Source of the DNA: Chloroflexota bacterium
GTDB lineage: Bacteria > Chloroflexota > Ktedonobacteria > Ktedonobacterales > Ktedonobacteraceae
Length of the DNA: 24,104 bases
NCBI GenBank assembly: GCA_902810755.1
Contig: CADDYT010000095.1
Coordinates: 1 to 24,104, forward strand
Direction of reading: 5' to 3'
The notes below the pieces were generated by a model, which was not told the DNA's origin, did no database searches, and saw only the letters and a program-made list of their open reading frames with translations. Positions within the stretch are counted from its first letter, which is position 1; every line of letters starts with the position of its first letter. This document shows positions 20,795 to 24,104 of the stretch, one piece after another. The translations under genes and the position numbers were made by a program.

Positions 20795-22534
20795 TTAATC
20801 TGCGGCAGGCAGAGTAATTGTGAAAGTTGTCTCCCGGGCTTCACCGTTTGAGGCAGAGACGGAGGAGGCGGTGATGTCGCCTTGATGAGCCTGTACGATA
20901 GCGAGGGCGATGGAGAGGCCGAGGCCGGTCCCGGTCACCGGCATACTTTGCCCTGCGAGCGTGGGCAGGTTCCTGCCCCGATAGAAGCGGTCGAAGATGT
21001 GCGGCAGGTCATCGGCATCGATGCCGTCTCCGTTATTGATGACCTGCGCGATGACCTGCTCGTCACGCCTATCCAGGACGAGCTTGATCCAGCCTTCCGG
21101 CCCCTGTTCGCCGTACTTCAGAGCGTTGTCGAAGAGGGCCACCAGTGCCTGCTTGAGCAGGTCGACGTCGGCCTGCACGCCCAGCCGCTCCTCGCTGGCG
21201 AGATGCAGCGTGATGGCGCGTCCGTCCGTCGCCATCAGCTTTGCCTGCTCGACCGCTTCGACGGCGATTTCAACCAGGTCGACATAGTGCATACGCAGAG
21301 TACTCCTCTCATCGAGGCGGGAGAGTGTCAGCAGGTCGTTGACGAGCCGGGACATGCGTTCGGCTTCGGTCTTCATCATGCGCAGCACGCGGTTCAAGGT
21401 GGCCGGGTCGTCCTTTGCGCCGCGCAGGAGCAGCTGAGTAAAGCCGTAGATCGAGGTGAGCGGCGTGCGCAGCTGGTGCGAGGCGTCGGAGAAAAAACGC
21501 CGCGCGCGCTCTTCCGCCGAGCGATAGCTGGTAGTAGCCCGCTCCATCTGGTCGATCATATGCCCGATGCTGGTTGAGAGCTGGCCGATCTCATCATCGG
21601 TATGTGGCAGCCGCCTGCGCTGGGGCAGGTCGCCCAGCGCGATGGCCTGCGCGGCATCACGCATATGAACCAGAGGTTTGAGCATAAAGCCGGTGATGAC
21701 GAAGACCAGTGCCGTCCCCAGCACGGTCAGCGTCCCGGCCACCAGGCCGATCAGCAGCAACAGCCGCATGAGCGTGGCGCTCTCTCCCGCGTAGGAAGTC
21801 GTGACAACCAGATAAGCTGCCGGGGTAGTTGCGTTCGCGCAATGGCTTGTAGAGGGTAACTGTAACGAAACCAGAGCCGCGTCAACCGGACCACCGGCTG
21901 TCTGTTGAAGATGAAAGATCTGTGGGGTGCCGATATTCTGCGCGGCAGGAAAGACGCTGGCGGGGAGATATGGCAACGATCGGTTCAGTAGCGTTCCGTT
22001 ACTACTGGCAATTACGCGACCGTCTGCATCGGTTACGTAGACAGCATCGATATCGCCGGTGCCAACGTCCAGCCTGATATCCTTGAAGGCGCTGGATAGA
22101 GGGAGCCTGTTACAATCAACTTCATCAAGAAGTAACGCCTTCAATTGCGTGGTATGCTGAATCAACTTGCCCTGGTCGTCGGCGTAGAGCAGGGTAGAGG
22201 CGGTGTTGTAGAGAAAGAGGCTCACGAGAAAGGCGAAGAGGGCGAAAAGGGCAATATACACCAGCGCCAGCCGCCAGCGCAGGCTGGAGAAGCGGCGCAG
22301 CCAGGATGGCATCCGTCTGCGTCGGTGCGGCTGAGATTGGCTCAACGGATTCTCAAAGGTATTCTCCTGCCGCCCGGCAGGAGAAGGTACCTGCTTTATC
22401 GCCGTCATAAGAGCTGGAAGCGGTTCTGGTCGGCTCAGTTGCTCTGCCTGTTGTTCGATATGAAACACACTCATCCACCGCACAAAGCTACGTTTGAGAG
22501 CAGTGAGGGCGCTGGTTGTGGGCGCAATAGACAT
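20795..22534 (-). CDS. Membrane sensor histidine kinase with HAMP domain
   Basis: The 579-aa kinase has an unusually long cytoplasmic N-terminus (1-85), a first membrane helix (88-110), an external sensor region of about 140 residues (112-250), and a second helix (256-284). A HAMP domain (about 284-338), HisKA with H353 in FFSDASHQLRTPL, and a HATPase domain with LFDNALKYGE, NNGDGI and GTGLGLSIA follow. The family is that of OmpR-partner kinases. The G1 box begins with Asn rather than Asp, as in the other kinase in this window. The ATG at 22534 lies 7 bp after the response-regulator stop codon, so both are translated from one transcript. The external region has no recognisable ligand-binding motif, so the signal is unknown. 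Confidence 0.92.
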   Translation of the reverse strand: MSIAPTTSALTALKRSFVRWMSVFHIEQQAEQLSRPEPLPALMTAIKQVPSPAGRQENTFENPLSQSQPHRRRRMPSWLRRFSSLRWRLALVYIALFALFAFLVSLFLYNTASTLLYADDQGKLIQHTTQLKALLLDEVDCNRLPLSSAFKDIRLDVGTGDIDAVYVTDADGRVIASSNGTLLNRSLPYLPASVFPAAQNIGTPQIFHLQQTAGGPVDAALVSLQLPSTSHCANATTPAAYLVVTTSYAGESATLMRLLLLIGLVAGTLTVLGTALVFVITGFMLKPLVHMRDAAQAIALGDLPQRRRLPHTDDEIGQLSTSIGHMIDQMERATTSYRSAEERARRFFSDASHQLRTPLTSIYGFTQLLLRGAKDDPATLNRVLRMMKTEAERMSRLVNDLLTLSRLDERSTLRMHYVDLVEIAVEAVEQAKLMATDGRAITLHLASEERLGVQADVDLLKQALVALFDNALKYGEQGPEGWIKLVLDRRDEQVIAQVINNGDGIDADDLPHIFDRFYRGRNLPTLAGQSMPVTGTGLGLSIALAIVQAHQGDITASSVSASNGEARETTFTITLPAAD

Positions 22535-22541
22535 CTTGAAG

Positions 22542-23288
22542 CTAGCCTTTCAAGACATAGCCCACTCCACGCACGGTCTGGATTAAGCGCGGGGTACTGG
22601 GCGAATCCTCGATTTTCTCACGCAAGTAGCGCACGTAGACTTCAATAATGTTTGTCTCACCGAGAAAATCGTACCCCCAGACGCGGTTCAAAATCGTCTG
22701 TCGATCCAGAACCTGGCGTGGATGGCTCATGAACAGGTGCAGCAGGTTATATTCGGTGGCCGTCAGTTCAATTAAACGCCCGCCGCGCGTAACCTCGCGG
22801 GTTGCCATGTTGAGCTGCAAATCGGCGAACTGCAAAATCTGATTTGGCGATTCGCCACCCTGTTCTGCTCGCTGCGCCCGCTGCTGCCGCCGCAGGATGG
22901 CTTTGACACGCGCCACAAGCTCTTCAAAATCAAACGGCTTGGTCAGATAGTCGTCTGCGCCGGTGTCCAGCCCGGTCACGCGGTCATGCACCTCATCTTT
23001 GGCGGTCAGCATCAAGATTGGTATGTCCTGTGTGGTCGGATTGGCGCGCAGGCGGCGGCAGACCTCCAGGCCATCCATACCGGGCAGCATGAGATCCAGG
23101 ATGATCAGATCGGGATTGAGACGCTGCGCGGCTGAGATGGCATCGGGGCCGTTCGAGGCCGATTCAACCTGAAACCCCTCGTAACGCAAGCCCAGGCGGA
23201 TCAGTTCCTGAATATTTTCCTCGTCATCGACAATCAGCACCTGCATAGATGGTTTCTTCTCTTGATTTTGATTCGTTTGCCATGCCAT
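22542..23288 (-). CDS. OmpR/PhoB-family response regulator
   Basis: From the ATG at 23288 the regulator has 248 aa. The receiver domain shows acidic D21-D22 (VDDEE), the phospho-acceptor D65 (IILDLMLPGMDG), Thr95 of MLTAKDE and K117 (LTKPFD). A winged-helix DNA-binding domain follows, with LTATEYNLLHLFMSHPRQVLDR and the recognition region LGETNIIEVYVRYLREKI, ending in TVRGVGYVLK. GGGAG lies 6 nt before the chosen ATG; in-frame ATGs at 23294, 23312 and 23246 are weaker alternatives. The partner kinase follows immediately. A good -10 lies about 120 nt upstream. Targets are unknown. Confidence 0.94.
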   Translation of the reverse strand: MAWQTNQNQEKKPSMQVLIVDDEENIQELIRLGLRYEGFQVESASNGPDAISAAQRLNPDLIILDLMLPGMDGLEVCRRLRANPTTQDIPILMLTAKDEVHDRVTGLDTGADDYLTKPFDFEELVARVKAILRRQQRAQRAEQGGESPNQILQFADLQLNMATREVTRGGRLIELTATEYNLLHLFMSHPRQVLDRQTILNRVWGYDFLGETNIIEVYVRYLREKIEDSPSTPRLIQTVRGVGYVLKG

Positions 23289-23407
23289 ACTCATCTCCCT
23301 GTCTGCCTTCATCGGCTCAATGGTGAGGAAAATGCTTCTCCGGCGCGCTGCCGGGAGCGTCAACCATGCTTTCCAGAAGCACGTTCATACATCTTACCAC
23401 AACATGT

Positions 23408-23437
23408 ATTATAGATACCTGCTTCCTGCAAGCGCAA
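23408..23437 (-). promoter_or_regulatory. Putative promoter of the two-component operon
   Basis: On the minus strand a perfect TATAAT (23408-23413) follows TTGCGC (23432-23437) with an 18-bp spacer. The leader to the regulator start would be about 110 nt. Confidence 0.5.
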
Positions 23438-23596
23438 GAAGTCATGAGCTATGCCTGCCTTTCTCAGCAGAAATTAATGCAGTGCGTATCCTCCATTTCT
23501 CCTACAAACGATGACTTTCTCGTCTCCAACCGGTAAAATGGCAGGAAGAAAAGCGCAAATAAAAAGCACCGCAGAGAGAGGAATACCATACCAGTT

Positions 23597-24031
23597 ATGA
23601 AGACAATCAACAACAAATTGCTCATTATCATCGGCGTCCTGATCGTCGTCGTGCTTGGTCTCGGCGCGGCGGCAGTGGTCGCCGTCATGGCCCATGCCAG
23701 CGCCAGCAATACATCAACGACCATCACTCCAACGGCGTCGGTGGCCTCTACCGGCACCACCAGGCCGAAGTCTCGCAAGATTACCGGCACCATTCAATCT
23801 ATCAACGGTCAGTCAATCATCGTCATGCCCGCGAAAGGAAAGAAGCCTGTCACCATCATGCTAACTGCCACGACAAAATATAAGACCTCTACCGGCAAAG
23901 CGTCGCTCAGCGATCTCAAAGTCGGCGAGACCGTTCAGGTGAATGCGACTCTTGACTCCCAGACCGGCGAACTGGATGCCATCCGCATCACCATCGAACC
24001 GGCCAGCGCGACACCCACCGCGACGCCCTGA
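23597..24031 (+). CDS. Small exported protein with DUF5666-like domain
   Basis: The 144-aa product has a signal anchor (8-32, LLIIIGVLIVVVLGLGAAAVVAV), a Ser/Thr-rich linker (34-58), and one small beta-rich domain (61-133: ITGTIQSINGQSIIVMP, then TTKYKTSTGKASLSDLKVGETVQVNATLD). This pattern of GTI, a V/I-rich strand, and LKVGETVQV matches the DUF5666/OB-like repeat of exported proteins of unknown function. The end is Pro/Thr/Ala-rich. The ATG has only a distant AGAGAGG. A weak TAAAAT (23534-23539) is a possible -10. It is divergent from the two-component operon and could be one of its targets, though nothing in the sequence shows this. Confidence 0.75.
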   Translation: MKTINNKLLIIIGVLIVVVLGLGAAAVVAVMAHASASNTSTTITPTASVASTGTTRPKSRKITGTIQSINGQSIIVMPAKGKKPVTIMLTATTKYKTSTGKASLSDLKVGETVQVNATLDSQTGELDAIRITIEPASATPTATP

Positions 24032-24067
24032 CCGTTGCTCATTCCATCTGCCGCTGGCTACCCTTGG

Positions 24068-24104
24068 CAGGCCACCGGTTGCAGGCCACCGGTTGCAGGC
24101 CACC
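24068..24104 (+). repeat. 14-bp tandem repeat, possibly the edge of another family A element
   Basis: CAGGCCACCGGTTG occurs at 24068-24081 and 24082-24095, and a third copy begins at 24096 and is cut by the window end. CAGGCCACC is identical to the first nine bases of the family A unit at 6952, so the next bases may continue into a REP-like element. Confidence 0.7.

Overview
The window looks like a chromosomal segment of a GC-rich Chloroflexota bacterium, most probably of the Ktedonobacteria group. This is an inference from gene content and from a REP-like repeat family whose accidental translations contain strings such as PARGTPTI and VGPPLAGG. No rRNA, tRNA, CRISPR array, transposase or phage structural gene is visible.

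Layout. 1-2110: the excision-repair endonuclease UvrC behind its own promoter. 2136-4625: plus-strand genes for an FmdB-type zinc-ribbon protein, a small helical protein, a soluble histidine kinase and a DUF1345-like membrane protein. 4638-5419: a convergent TerC-family metal transporter, preceded by an overlapping 12-codon leader ORF. 5652-6575: a SAM-dependent methyltransferase with a good promoter. 6587-7934: a small helical protein and a Rad52/DdrA-like presumed annealing protein, whose near-ideal promoter abuts a palindromic operator.

8050-17363 is one long minus-strand System I cytochrome c maturation cluster. In transcription order it reads ccmG, a CopD-like membrane gene, ccmE, ccmF, ccmH, a ccmI-like gene, an exported single-pass membrane protein, ccmA, ccmB, ccmC, ccmD and a DUF3054 gene. 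Four of these junctions overlap by a few bases or abut. Three others hold perfect or near-perfect inverted-repeat elements. The heme chaperone CcmE is unusual: the heme-attachment site is Cys-x-x-x-Phe, there is a second CxxC pair, and CcmH is nevertheless present. CcmABCD would load and release heme-CcmE, CcmG and CcmH would reduce the apocytochrome, and CcmF would ligate the heme.

17518-20562 holds a membrane-anchored GH3/NagZ-like glycosidase and a medium-chain dehydrogenase that has lost two catalytic-zinc ligands. 20795-23288 is a response-regulator and sensor-kinase pair. A divergent small exported protein (23597-24031) and the start of another repeat close the window. No stretch longer than about 300 bases lacks a gene. 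The most noteworthy items are the hybrid cytochrome c maturation machinery, the REP-like family with compensatory stem changes, the operator-controlled annealing-protein gene, and the altered dehydrogenase.
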